From NCBI GenBank assembly GCA_021234535.1, contig SFZH01000008.1, positions 20,127,358 through 20,191,357 of the forward strand: a stretch of 64,000 nucleotides of DNA, in the 5' to 3' direction. Positions 1-11,293 of this stretch are shown here, piece after piece. A model generated the notes under the pieces. It saw only the letters and a list, made by a program, of their open reading frames with translations. It did not search any database and was not told the DNA's origin. Numbering within the stretch: position 1 is the first letter of the stretch; each line of letters begins with the position of its first letter. This stretch comes from Stichopus chloronotus (taxonomy: Eukaryota; Echinodermata; Holothuroidea; Aspidochirotida; Stichopodidae). A program made the translations under genes and the position numbers.

Positions 1-1239
1 GGTTTTTATTTTTAATTTATCTATTAATCTATTAATTTTGTAAAACGCGAAACTCTTAGTAGTTTCAGGTTAAAGTATCTGTGTAGCTTTCTTCAAATGT
101 TAACACAATACATGTTCTGCCGTTATAGGCAACATAACGTACTCACTTCCGAAGAATGGAGTTTTTGTATGATAAAAAGCTACATGAAGGACCCTCTGTT
201 GATACAGGTTTTGTACATATATCATAGTAACGATAATATGGATGTTTTCAGAATGCGTTATTTAATACAATCAACTTAAGTGCAATTACCTGCCGGTAGC
301 TTTCATAAAAATGCAACGGATGCCAAACAAATATGTGAACTTAGTTGTCTTTTTTCCATGTGAAAACAACTTTCCAAATTCTGTGGTGCCTAACTGGCCG
401 TGTTCGATCTTTTCCACCTTATTTCTTGTTGTAGTGACAGATGGGACACCATTGGTGGTTTATAGGCCTGTATACCAATTTTTTCAGTACTGTGCACCAT
501 GCATCTTTCTTTCCATTTTTGTTTTGACAGGTTTTCAAGTTTGCTTCTGTAATGTGGGATGTCATTATAAAATCCAAACACAAAATACACTCACACGTTT
601 TCGAGATCAGTTTGCTCACCAGTCCGTCCTTTAGTTCTACCTTCGTATCTTCAAAGCCACTGGCCTCGAAAGCATCTTTAAAGGACAAAAAGTGTCCAGT
701 TAATTATGCAGTGCGTAATCTTTGACCCATCTGTGAACCACGGTTTTGTCCACAACCTACCAAAATGTCTCGTTTTTTTTTAATTTTTGTAATGCAGTAA
801 AGGAAAACAGTGTCATGGGCGGTACTGAATTTTCCTGAAATCGTAACAATATCCTTAACAAGTACCTCAGCCAATGAAAAACGACACGACAACGGGAATA
901 AAGGTCGCTTTCTAAAATGATAATTAGGTGCGACTAGTTTAGACAAAACAGACAACAATACCTGTCTACCAGCACCCTTCTTAAATTTTATGTATTGCTA
1001 CCTCCTGTGTCGAATATCTGTGTGTGGTGTCTATTTTGGTGGCGTGGAACAGTGGCTAACTCGCTGTAATCATATACGACTTCTTTCTAACCACGCTCTT
1101 ATTTTTATGGTTGCAGAAAGTGCTTAGATGCAAGAAGAGCTGTTTTAATATTACTTTGTGTTCAAAGGTTGTGAAAGGAGCAACACTGTAACTGGACTCT
1201 GCAGTGGTCTAATCAAACATGAATTAAAATATATCCCTG
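1..1239. other. Gene-poor stretch with remnants of an earlier tandem copy
   Basis: No intact gene was recognised. Around 525-600 a segment with an acceptor-like TTTTGACAG and the frame VFKFASVMWDVII matches 2058-2115 (VLKFAIVTWDSII). The stretch at 1107-1180 (GGTTGCAGAAAGTGC...TTACTTTGTGTTCAAAG) matches 2121-2180. These look like leftovers of one more copy of the unit that also gave the decayed transporter copies downstream. Confidence 0.4.
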
Positions 1240-2200
1240 ATACCTGTTTGCGTCAGGACTCTAATATTCAATGGTTCTTTGAAAAAAGTATAGGCCTAGC
1301 GTTTTATTCGACGAATTACCGCATAATGTAGCATAAGCGATGAAGACAAAAAAGGGTTTGGATACATGTTGGGTAATTATGTTATCGCAGTCTTGTTTAC
1401 CACATTAATTGGTATATTTTTCATACTTACTCTACCCCCAAACCCTTGTTATGATCACAATGCCTTAAATTGAAACTGCTATCACACCGACGAAAGTCTA
1501 ATAGAACCACAATTCTTTTGTGCGATATATGTGATAAATTTTATCCTCATTTCTTTTTTCCTGTATTAAACTTTTACGACATCATTCCTACGGCTAGGTT
1601 CATATTTGCCTTTGCTAGAATACTCAGTTGACTTGTATATACTTCCGGTAGACTGTCTCTTACCTGACATTATCCCCTTTATATCTTTATCTCTTCCCTG
1701 ATTTTTTGTACACTTAAGGTAGATTGTAACACCGGATTGATGTAAAGACAGTAATAAATGTAAATTTGAAACCATTATACTGTTATATAAAGATGATCAT
1801 TCTATTCAATGTATCACATCTTTCTTCTAAATTATGTCTTAAATATGTCTAAGAACAAGTATTTTGACTTCTCACGATTTCTTCATTTTAGTAACCTACC
1901 CTGTTTTTCAAAAGAACTATACACAAACAATAACTTTGACCTGAGTTACAATTTTAATAAGTGTTGCCTCTTACAAGCTTTCCTCTGTAACTGTGTTTTT
2001 CACAGGTGTCAATATTAAGTGTATCTATCTTTCTCATCATTTCTGCTGATAACAAGTTCTCAAGTTTGCTATTGTAACTTGGGATTCCATCATAACATAA
2101 AAGCACAAAACATCAGGTTGCAGAAGGTGCATAAACGGAAATGTGCTGCTTGATACTACTTTGTGTTCAAAGTTTAGTGAACGAATGATACCATTAATGT
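1240..2200 (+). pseudogene. Decayed SLC16-like (monocarboxylate transporter) copy A
   Basis: This block parallels copy B (4735-5640) in order. The stretch at 1248-1300 (GGACTCTAATATTCAATGG) matches 4792-4810, that near 1380-1450 matches 4935-5025, and that at 1600-1665 (TTCATATTTGCCTTTGCT) matches 5135-5200. Every corresponding frame is broken by stops or frameshifts, so it is a pseudogene. The family assignment is inherited from copy B. Confidence 0.45.
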
Positions 2201-3204
2201 AATGTTCAGAGCGACCCATGACAATTTGCCATGACACATTGAAATATCACAGTAAAATATTGCTGTGCTATCGGACCTAAGGCGGAATATAAACGTAGGC
2301 TTATATTAAATCTTTAAACGCACGATCAGTATATCAGAATTTGATAGTACTCGATAAAGATTAATTTTGACCTTTCAGCCACACCTGTGAATTTTACCCA
2401 CGAGAAAATCTCAATACAAACAGTTGCATTGTACTCTCTGCTATCAGTTTCCAAAACCATGTCATGCACTTTTACTTGCAATTTTACATAAAAAAAAGCA
2501 AGAAAAAAAAAACATATGCAAACTTTGCCCAACTTGTTAACCTTGAACGTTTCCATGATACTGCAGGAAGGCAGCCCGAGAGAAGAATGTGATTAATATA
2601 TACTAAACAGGTGCAACGGTTCCGTTCATAGAGAATAGTAAACCGTACAAAGAATCCACAGTAACATTTTAACAGTACCTCAATAGTAAGACGGCAACAT
2701 ACAACATTTGCATTCATAGACAAAAAGAATTCTCCTATCTTATACATATGATCAATGTAAAGAAAAGCTTCTCAGAAATAAAACTGACCACAATTTCTGT
2801 CCTAGCATGACGTGAGATTCTATCAAAAGGAAAATGAGAGTGTGGATTTTCGTCACTCAGTGCCTGACAAAGTTATAGATCACCAGACTTGCACCTTGTT
2901 TGCTTCACAATAAAACATCATTTGGAGAGAAAATTAAAAGTGTTTCACGAGAGTCGTGGTATCCTCATGACGTGGCAAAGCAAGAACTTTGTTATCTTAA
3001 TCGGAACAAAAAAGATAACCGTGAAAGAAAGTTTAGCTGGATTTGTTTCGTCAAACACAAATATGATTGACGTCAACTTTACACCAGGTATGTACATCAT
3101 AAAAAGGAAGGACTTTTGCTTTAAAAGAATGTCTACATATTACATTTTCTCAAGAACTAATTTCAACTTCGAAGCATTTTATGTTTTACTGTACTGTTGA
3201 AGCA

Positions 3205-3414
3205 TTAATATGACTTCCCCCTGTTGAAATTAAAAGCGTCATTTAAAACTTTACATTTCTCCTTGACAAGAAGATAATGACAGGTGTTCAACACTTGGTA
3301 GATAAGTAGGGGGCCACACCATTCTACTGCAATTTCACGAGACGTTGCTGTAAGATTGGATCTAGATGGGTGATAGACATACACCAATTGTCCACTTTCA
3401 TAGACACATAACAA
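3205..3414 (-). mobile_element. LTR-retroelement integrase C-terminal fragment
   Basis: A 69-codon minus-strand frame reads ESGQLVYVYHPSRSNLT, EWCGPLLIYQVLNTCHYLL and a tail FNFNRGKSY. This matches the C-terminal domain of Ty3/Gypsy-type integrases (VGDLVxxYxP...WxGPxxIxxVLxxxxYxL...HxNRxKPY). On the same strand upstream, near 3715, a frame reads QRFNRFF, like the integrase ERFNRTL motif, but decayed. No LTRs or intact pol frame were seen. Confidence 0.55.
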
Positions 3415-5693
3415 TTATTTGACAAGGCTGAAAAAATCATGATGACGTACAGATTACAACCACGTGATGTTGAACATATTTACGTACACTGTGTTCTTAT
3501 GTCCACAGTATTTCTGGGCTTTCGTAGGTACGTGGAGTTTAAGTCTTCATATGGTTAACGGTGTCTTCAGACGTTCTTTGAGTCATGTTTGTTTTCCATG
3601 AGGTTCCCAACTGAAAATGTTACGCATAATTTCCATGACCACGAGATGTTGTATAATTCGTCTAATGAAGGATACTCCGTTGCTCTCCATCTTTCCATCA
3701 GAAAAAAAGCGGTTGAAACGTTGCTTGGACTATACAATATTAAATGTTAAGTTGTCATTATAAAACAATGTTTCTTTATTACCGAGCGACAGCATTTTCT
3801 CAACAGAAGTGCATTCTGCATCAGCTAGTAGAAGAGGAATTCATCGTAATTTATCCTCCAAGCAATGATATAATGTGCATGAAACCTACAGAATTACTCA
3901 CTGGAGGAAACATTACTTCTTAGCCAAATACATGTACTGTGACCATGGATGGTAGCCATATTTGCTCATTCTCGACCTGAGCATGTGGAGTTTGTAGGCC
4001 CACTCATATTTTCAGTAGCCTACCATGCACCGAATTGTCACATCGATCGTCATTCTGAATTATCCTGGTAGGTTCTAGGAAGGTATTCAAACAACTCAAA
4101 ATTTGCAGAATGTGGCAGCCAATTGATGAACATAAAGTTCATTACTTCTTAAACGAAACATCCCATTGTTGGATGACGTTTATTTCGTTTCACTTGTTTA
4201 TAACTTTAACTTTATATGCTCTGCATGGTGATATAACAATTACGTATAGTACAGTGAGGATTGAGTGCAGTACCTATGCGTACATACCGTTTTCTTCCTT
4301 ATCACGCGCACTGTTGATAACAGCGACTTTTCAAATTTGATTTTGTATTTTATTATAACCTTCAATAAAGTAAATACCCTCAGATATTTTCGAGACTGAT
4401 TTTTTCATAATTAAATATGATTAGTTTGAAAGAATAATACAGTCAACTAAAGCTGACTTCCAGTACAGGCCTATTTGCTTCTCCTGTGTCGTATCCCTTT
4501 TCTTTGTAACTGTTATGATGGAGTAGACCATGGTCATATTTCAGTGTTCAAACATTTACTCGATATAAACTCATTCTTATACGTTTTTGCTATTGCTCAA
4601 GTTTGCAACAAGTAAATTCGATAGATTCATAAGTATATTTCCTTAGTACCTCATTTAGTTCACGACGAAAAGTTAGCATATTAATGAAGCTAAATTGTAT
4701 TTGACACTACAGTTTAGCTCTTTCCCGTGATTTATTGCTAAACCTCTATTCGAACATGAATAATGATGTATTCCTAATAACTGTTTTCCTCAGGATTCTG
4801 ATATTCAGCGGTTTCTTGAAAGCGAGCAGTGCCTTATTTGACTTGCTAGTTACCTTTCTCAACACCTCGCATTCATTTGTAGCCTGGACTATGTCGATCC
4901 AAAATGGACTGGCCTTTATCAATGGTAATATGTTACCATACTGTTTACCAGAAGTATTTATTTACAGGCCATATTTTTCATACCTTGTTTATCTATATCA
5001 GCCTTTTAACTGCTAACCCATAACAAGAACCTTAAGTTACTCGTCTGTGGATACATATAATGAAGTTTACATCTTCAATCTTTTTCGTGGAGTACCTCTG
5101 ATGATATTTTTGCCTGGGCGGTGCAGCGGCATGTTTTATATTTGTCTTTGCTGGACTAATTAGTGGACTTAAATATATTTTCTGTGGCCTTACTCTTACC
5201 TCAACTCGACATTTATTTACTGGTTACGTAATATGTGATGACGGTGGGCTTGAAATTCATTTTTGTAATTGATGCAGTGTTTTGTATGTATACTGTTCAA
5301 GGAGTTATTCCCCTTAAGATATCTCTCAAATGAACCCGGTAAAACGTATATACTAAGATTTTCATCAAATCTATCATGTATAACATATTTTCGTTAACGA
5401 AGATTTTCTTGTTTTATTTCTTCAACAGGCATTGGTCTAGGCCTTGTTATCCTCCACGCAAATGTAGTATTACAGAAACACTTTTAGTCGTGATGAGTTA
5501 TTTTGACTGTACTCTTATTGCGATCCTATACAGGCAGTATTGTTTTTCAGTTTTTCGAGATCAATATGTTTCACACAATTTTCTTATTACTTTTGGTGCC
5601 ATTAATTGGAATACTGTCGTAACGTTTTAGGTATCAACCGAATCAGGAACAAGTCCAGATTGCTAGAAAATTGGGGATGCACATGATACCCTG

Positions 5694-5842
5694 TAAAAAA
5701 TGTCTGTAATTTACAGAAAATAAAACAAAGAAATAAATGAGAATTACAGAAATTGTCTGGAAACTAATTACCAGAACATTTCTGTATTCCCTTTGTATTT
5801 CTTTATTTTATTTGCTGTAAATTTACATTTTACATTTATCAG
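5694..5842. mobile_element. Short foldback element
   Basis: The left arm (TGTAAAAAATG...TTTACAG...AATAAAACAAAGAAATA...ACAGAAATTGTCTGG) and the right arm (CCAGAACATTTCTGT...TATTTCTTTATTTTATTT...CATTTTACA) are imperfect inverted copies of about 65 bp around a short centre. It is non-coding and MITE-like. It lies inside the decayed transporter region. Confidence 0.65.
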
Positions 5843-7562
5843 TGTATGAGTCCTAGCCAACGAGAGAGGGCATCCATTCTAAAAGAGTTTATGTTGGACC
5901 TATCGTACTTTTTCAAAGCATAGACATGCTTTTCTTGTGTTTTTGATTGATAGCGATCGGAAAATATTTTTCGTGGATGAATAAAATGAATGTTGTGACG
6001 TCAATACTCCTACATCTTCTCCCTACGTTTGCAAAACTATTACATTATTTGAATTGCTTCCCTATGTAGTGTGACTCAATCAGTGACTCCTTCCAGTATG
6101 TTTGGACTTGTGCTGATGTAGTGTATATTGTATGTCCATATCACATCAAAATGGCAATTGCTTTGGAATTTTTCTGTAATGGAGTTCTTATGCAGTTGGC
6201 TTGGTTTCATTTCTGATACGTATTTATATTACATGTTTTTTTTTCATATTACATATTTCTGTCCTCCTCATTTCGTGCCATTAAATGTGTCCAATTTGTA
6301 AGTTTACTAGACTCAAGGCTTTCATCACACATTTACAAAAAAGGTATTATAGTATTAAAAGTAGTGAAAATGACTTCTGACCTTCATTTATATGATGAAC
6401 ACTGTCACAATTATTTCCATTTACTTTCTCATTGTTAAATTTAGAATTTGAAAAAGGATGTGTTGAAATTAACAAAAGATATCTTTCATTGCCGGTTTTA
6501 TTCATCAGTCGATTCAAACTTTACATGGTAATCGTTCTGAATGACTGTTAGTTAAGTAAAAGTGTATCTCTGCCGTAGAGATTGGATGGTTGCACAAAAA
6601 TTGAAACTAAACCATTCCAAATCGAGTACATCATTCTAGGAACATAATGTCCGACTCTCCAAGGGTATCAGTAATTCCATCATGATTCTATTGCTTCTTG
6701 TGATCAAGTCCCCAATCTTGGTGTTATTTTTTGGTAAGTACTTGAAAATGGGTAAACATATCAGTAATGCATGTAAGACCGGTTTCTGCCATATTTTTAA
6801 TCCCAAGAAGATTACAAAAGACATGTCTGCTAGCCTAAAGCCATGAGCACTTTGGTACATTCGCTAATTCACAGCCATGTGGACTTTTGTAATAGTCTAC
6901 TTTATGGTATAGGGGTGTATTTGATTCACAGACTTCAACGTCTGCATATAACAGCGCAGTCCGGGTTGTTGACTGCTATGACTTCAACATTTGATCGTTA
7001 AGTACCATCCATTCTAGCTCTCTGAACTGGTTGCCAGTTGAGTTCAGAATTCAAGCTAAAAATACTACTCATCTCATATACTTATACCCTCACTGTTTCC
7101 AAAATTGCTGGACCCAAGCTCTGAATTGTCTGCCCTTTTCTATTAATAGTGTAGTTCTCCTCTCGCATAATTTACGTCGTGTGCAAAGACTCATTTTCTG
7201 AGTTGGCTTTTCGTTAGGGTTGTGCAGGGCTATTGAATACTCTATTGAATATATTGAAGCACCCCATTTAGTAAGCTTGTATGGCGTAACATTACTACAT
7301 GGAAATTCACAAACAACAATAAAACAAACGAACAAAATGAATTACAATCGTCAGCACGCCAAGCTCTTCACTTCTAGTTACACATTTTCGCCTATGGGCA
7401 TGACAACTAATGTCAACTGAGATACTGGAAATGTCCCCTATCATACTTGAAATAAAGCTCCAGAAAACCTAGGCATTTGATATCTAATTGACGGTTTTAT
7501 CGTTTGCTACCTCTGCGGGGTAACATTATGAGGTGACAAAAATGGCCTAAGGTAATGATATA

Positions 7563-7604
7563 GGTAACAAGATACACCACACTTAGACAAAAGAAAAGTG
7601 TGGT
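7563..7604. repeat. Hairpin plus a 21 bp word repeated at 33624
   Basis: ACCACACTT (7576-7584) and AAGTGTGGT (7596-7604) form a 9 bp stem with an 11 nt loop. The 21 bases at 7563-7583 recur exactly at 33624-33644, so this is probably part of a dispersed repeat. Confidence 0.5.
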
Positions 7605-8847
7605 ACGAGAAAAGAGGATTTTTGGCTGCTCCTATTCACGGGACACTTCTTCATTGACAAATTAATGCCTTAATGTGTCAACGTTTCACCTACGTGATGG
7701 ATGATACTTTTTTGCTTTGCACAGAGTTCCATCAAAATCTTGTCTCTTCTTTCTCTTTTTTTTTCTTTCTCTTTTTTTTAGGATCCATTCGTGACTACAT
7801 TGGATTTGTTTTCTGTGTGTTGATGGTCAATGGTGTCATCAGCCTTTCCATTACTCCTATTGCGATATTGTGGGCGATCTATGATATTCCCAATTTAAAC
7901 TGTAACGTCCCGTTAGAACAACGATGGAATCGTGTGACCTACAATATGCTAATGGTTGACGGATGCTTAATATGAAATCTCTGTTAGACTTTGAGTGAGA
8001 AAAAACATCTTAATCAAAAAATTGAATTAACAATATTGTTGATAGTTTGAAAAAGTATGTTGCTTTAGAGTGAAGAGTAGGACACAGTGTATTCCTGATA
8101 ACGTTGAACCGTTGCACTTAACTTCTGTGATGCCATCAGTCTGTCCAAGGCAAATAATTCTCTAAGTACCATTAATTGGTATAGCTCTACAGATGGATTT
8201 AGAAATATTAAGCGACATTACCTAACTGATACTGCAAGGGAAAAAATGTCGCTGCTTTAAAGAATTTGAAAACACAGTTGATGTGATATTACAAAGTACT
8301 GAAACACCACTAGCATGCTTAACTTGACTAAAATCTCACTTTGTCCTCATTTTTTTTTTGGGGGGGGGGGAGTTGTGGGGGTCAGTTTAAAGAGAGTAAG
8401 GTATGTAACTCAAATTTGAAAGGCTTGAAGTCAGAACATGGCGGGTCTCTAGCTGATGGGACCTGGTACCGTACGTAAATATCACGAATTTCGTGATAAG
8501 TAATGAGTAATTCTCAGAAACAAATCAGTAATTGGTAATAACTAATATGTGATTAGCAATTCACATTACAGATAAATAATTGTTTGTAACAAGTTGCTAA
8601 TTCCTTAGTATGAATTAATAAAAGTGAAAACACATAATTTACCAGGTAAATAGTGAGCCTATCAGGTACCTGGCGGGCCATCTTAATAACAGTTAAGTGT
8701 CTGAAATGTGGAAAATATACATTTCGTTCCGTGAAGTGATACACTCCGATTGTTAAATTAAAGGCTGACAGTTGTAATAGTGACAAAGACAATATACACC
8801 TTGTAGGACTATATCATATGAAAAGAAACATGACAATTGCGAGCACG

Positions 8848-9141
8848 TTCTGAAAATTTCAACGAAAACTAGAGTAAGTCTAAGCAAAGTGAAATCGAAC
8901 TTCCAGAAAATGTAGGCAGAAGAGGAAGTTAGATGGTAAAGATCTTTTGTGGCATGTCTGTACCACAATTACATTGAGGATCATCCTCAATTATATCTGA
9001 CGAAAAATATCTGCACACTAGGCAGGTACAGTACTTCACTGTGAAATTCTCATCTAAAACTACAGCAAGTCTAAGACGTGAATTCAAACGACCAGAACGT
9101 AGACAGGAGAGAAAAATCAGAAGTTTCGATGATGACTGGAG
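8848..9141 (+). repeat. Tandem duplication of a roughly 100 bp segment with an exon-like second copy
   Basis: 8848-8940 and 9040-9141 are diverged direct copies (shared AACTA-AG-AAGTCTAAG, CCAGAA-GTAG-CAG-AGA). In the second copy a frame runs open from 8999: EKYLHTRQVQYFTVKFSSKT, then REFKRPERRQERKIRSFDDD, ending at a good donor (TGGAG|GTAAGA). The first copy contains stops. The protein family is not recognised. It could be an old transposon-derived exon. Confidence 0.4.
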
Positions 9142-11106
9142 GTAAGAATGGGACATTTAAACTTGAGATGAATATCCATAAGTCTTGTGGTGTGACTGTG
9201 AGAGCTGATAGGCTGTTTTGTTTCCAACGTCACTTAGAAATCTACACAAAAGGTAGTTTCTTGTGGATATTAAACACAACCACAAAATGTTATTTAATCC
9301 ACATTCGGATTTATTCTGGGCTGTAAAAGCCAAGTTTGCAGCACTTGCAAAGTGTACAATGTTGTAAATAAAAGGAAATTGTAAATTGTATTGTAAAATT
9401 GTACTCACTTTGCTAATTACGTAATTTATCTGCAAGGGCATAATCTAAAAAAAAAAAATGCTCCATCACTCACAGGCCTGCAAAGGGACGGGTCAAGCAG
9501 AGATAAAGTACAGTATGGGCATAAATGAAATGGAAAGTGGTCTTGAAAGTAGCCACATCAATAGCCGATGTGGGGAAAGAGCTGTCAACAGGAATTTGTT
9601 TTTACTGGATTCAAAAAAATTTAGAACGACACTTCAACGTTAGCAGCGACCAGTCTATGATTTTTTTTTCAAAAGTACAAACAACAGAATAACTATTACA
9701 ATGGAGTCAACATTTACCATAGAAAAGGAACAAAGCTCTAGGAATACTATCATTCCATGCTACAAATCTGGACTGAAAAGGAGTGCTATAATGTCACACA
9801 GATCACCAAATTAAGTTTTGCTTTGTTCCAACATGCCATGAATGATCATGAGGACATGAGTGTGCAATCGCTCATGATAATAACCAGCCAATCCTCACAT
9901 GACAGTGTACATGTCTATGCCTTTTTGTGAGGAATATACCATCTTAACTGGATATCTAGATATCACGTCATGTTCCATCATGCATAAAAGGTCTTCTCGA
10001 GACATGATTTAAGCACATTATGTGTATTTTGTGAGGAATATGTTTAAAAATAAAACACATATAACATGCATCATGACATTTATCTACATTCTTGGCATCT
10101 GAATGTACGGAACCATACATAGTTTACTCAGTTCAAATAGTACTGATATTAGCTGGAGGTTGCAGAGATCAAGCAGACTGACCAATCATTGGCAATCTGG
10201 TGATCGGTTCAGTCAAAAAGCTTATATTTTGTTTAGATGTTGTTCTTCAAGGAGTGATAACTATTGGATATGGCATGGAAGGTTTATCATTACTTCACAG
10301 ATATCTATTTTAAGTAGCAGTCAAAAGGGGGGGGGGGGGTTTGTGACTGTGTTGAAAAATGTTGTACAATAGAACCTGTTAGGGTAGTCATTTTATGATG
10401 ATGAGAGGCCGCAACTTCAAGCTGTTTGGTATGGGGTCATTGTTGCATGACATCATTCCTTTTAGAATAATAATTGTAAGTATAGAACATTTTTGTCCTG
10501 TTTTGGGCGTGCATGTTATTTTAATTCCCATAAATCAGAAATGTCTCTACAAAGAAGTACAAATGCATAGTAATAGAACTATTCTTGGTAACAAGGAATT
10601 GATTCTTAATCAAATTTGACTAATAATTCCTTGAAGGGGTAGCAGAACCAGGGAGTTGTTATTCAGATGAAATCATGACACTCTAAAGTAAGGTTTGAAA
10701 CCACCAATGTCACACAATAATCTGTCTTTTTATCATTCCTGACATTTCTACAAGACTTATACTAGATTGCAAATATGGTGTAAGACAGAAATCTACACCT
10801 TGCTATTTTGGGAAACATCCAAAAACTTGTCATTTAAGTTGTCAAATTCTTAGACTTTTTCCTCTTCAGCTCACTTGCATGCCAACTGTTGTTAAGAAAA
10901 GGGCTAAATTTGTCCCACCTACTCTAAATGTGTTGACTAAAACACACCCAGGACCAAAGTATTGTTCTGACCGAACTCCTTGTTTAAGGGTTGGTGACTT
11001 AAATGATGTTGTTCGGTGCATGACTTTTGTACTGGAACCGATAAATTAAGGAGAAAAATACCTTGAGCCAACTATTCAGTTTATCTTCAGTTGATTTGGT
11101 GGGTTC
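9142..11106. other. Intergenic, no gene recognised
   Basis: Short frames only, with no recognisable domains or splice-site series. It includes a 13-base G run at 10327-10339 and a directly repeated TTGTGAGGAATAT (near 9925 and 10028). Confidence 0.5.
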
Positions 11107-11112
11107 TTTATT
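11107..11112 (-). terminator. Candidate polyadenylation signal of SUMF2
   Basis: AATAAA on the minus strand about 82 nt past the stop codon, in the context AATAATAAAGAAC. The position is suitable for a short 3' UTR. No transcript evidence is available. Confidence 0.5.
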
Positions 11113-11193
11113 ATTGCTTACATTTGCTGTCATGAATCCATCTAAATCACACTTCCCTGGTACAACTTAATGATATCCACGGCTTATGAGAGG

Positions 11194-11293
11194 TCAAAGT
11201 TCATCTTTAAGATCTTCATCATCTTCACTTGGAATTCCTAAGGCACATCTGAATCCTAGATTGTTCGAGCCAGCATCACGATCATTACCCATT
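11194..11293 (-). CDS. SUMF2: SUMF2 exon 9 (C-terminus with KDEL)
   Basis: It encodes [19 protein letters not shown] and then an acidic tail ending DLKDEL-stop. The NNLGFRCA block is the C-terminal signature of the family. The last four residues are a classical ER-retrieval tetrapeptide. The acceptor is CATTCCAG. Confidence 0.94.

Larger units (their letters stand above)
4735..7975 (+). pseudogene. SLC16-like (monocarboxylate transporter) copy B, apparently disrupted
   Basis: Exon-like pieces appear in transporter order. At 4735-4925, FSGFLKASSALFDLLVTFL then SHSFVAWTMSI resembles TM1-TM2 of MCTs (G-F-x-K-S...F...S-x-S-x-x-x-W-x-x-S-I). At about 5080-5220 there is a TM-like frame with an apparent frameshift (RGVPLMIFLPG, then GAAACFIFVFAGLISGLKYI). 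At 5431-5490 an acceptor CTTCAACAG precedes GIGLGLVILHANVVLQKHF and a stop, matching the MCT motif G-x-G-x-G-L-x-x-x-x-A-x-V-x-x-x-x-Y/H-F. At 7783-7900 an acceptor precedes GSIRDYIGFVFCVLM, like the last MCT helices. The stop and frameshift suggest a pseudogene, but an unusual functional gene with other splice sites is possible. Confidence 0.45.
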
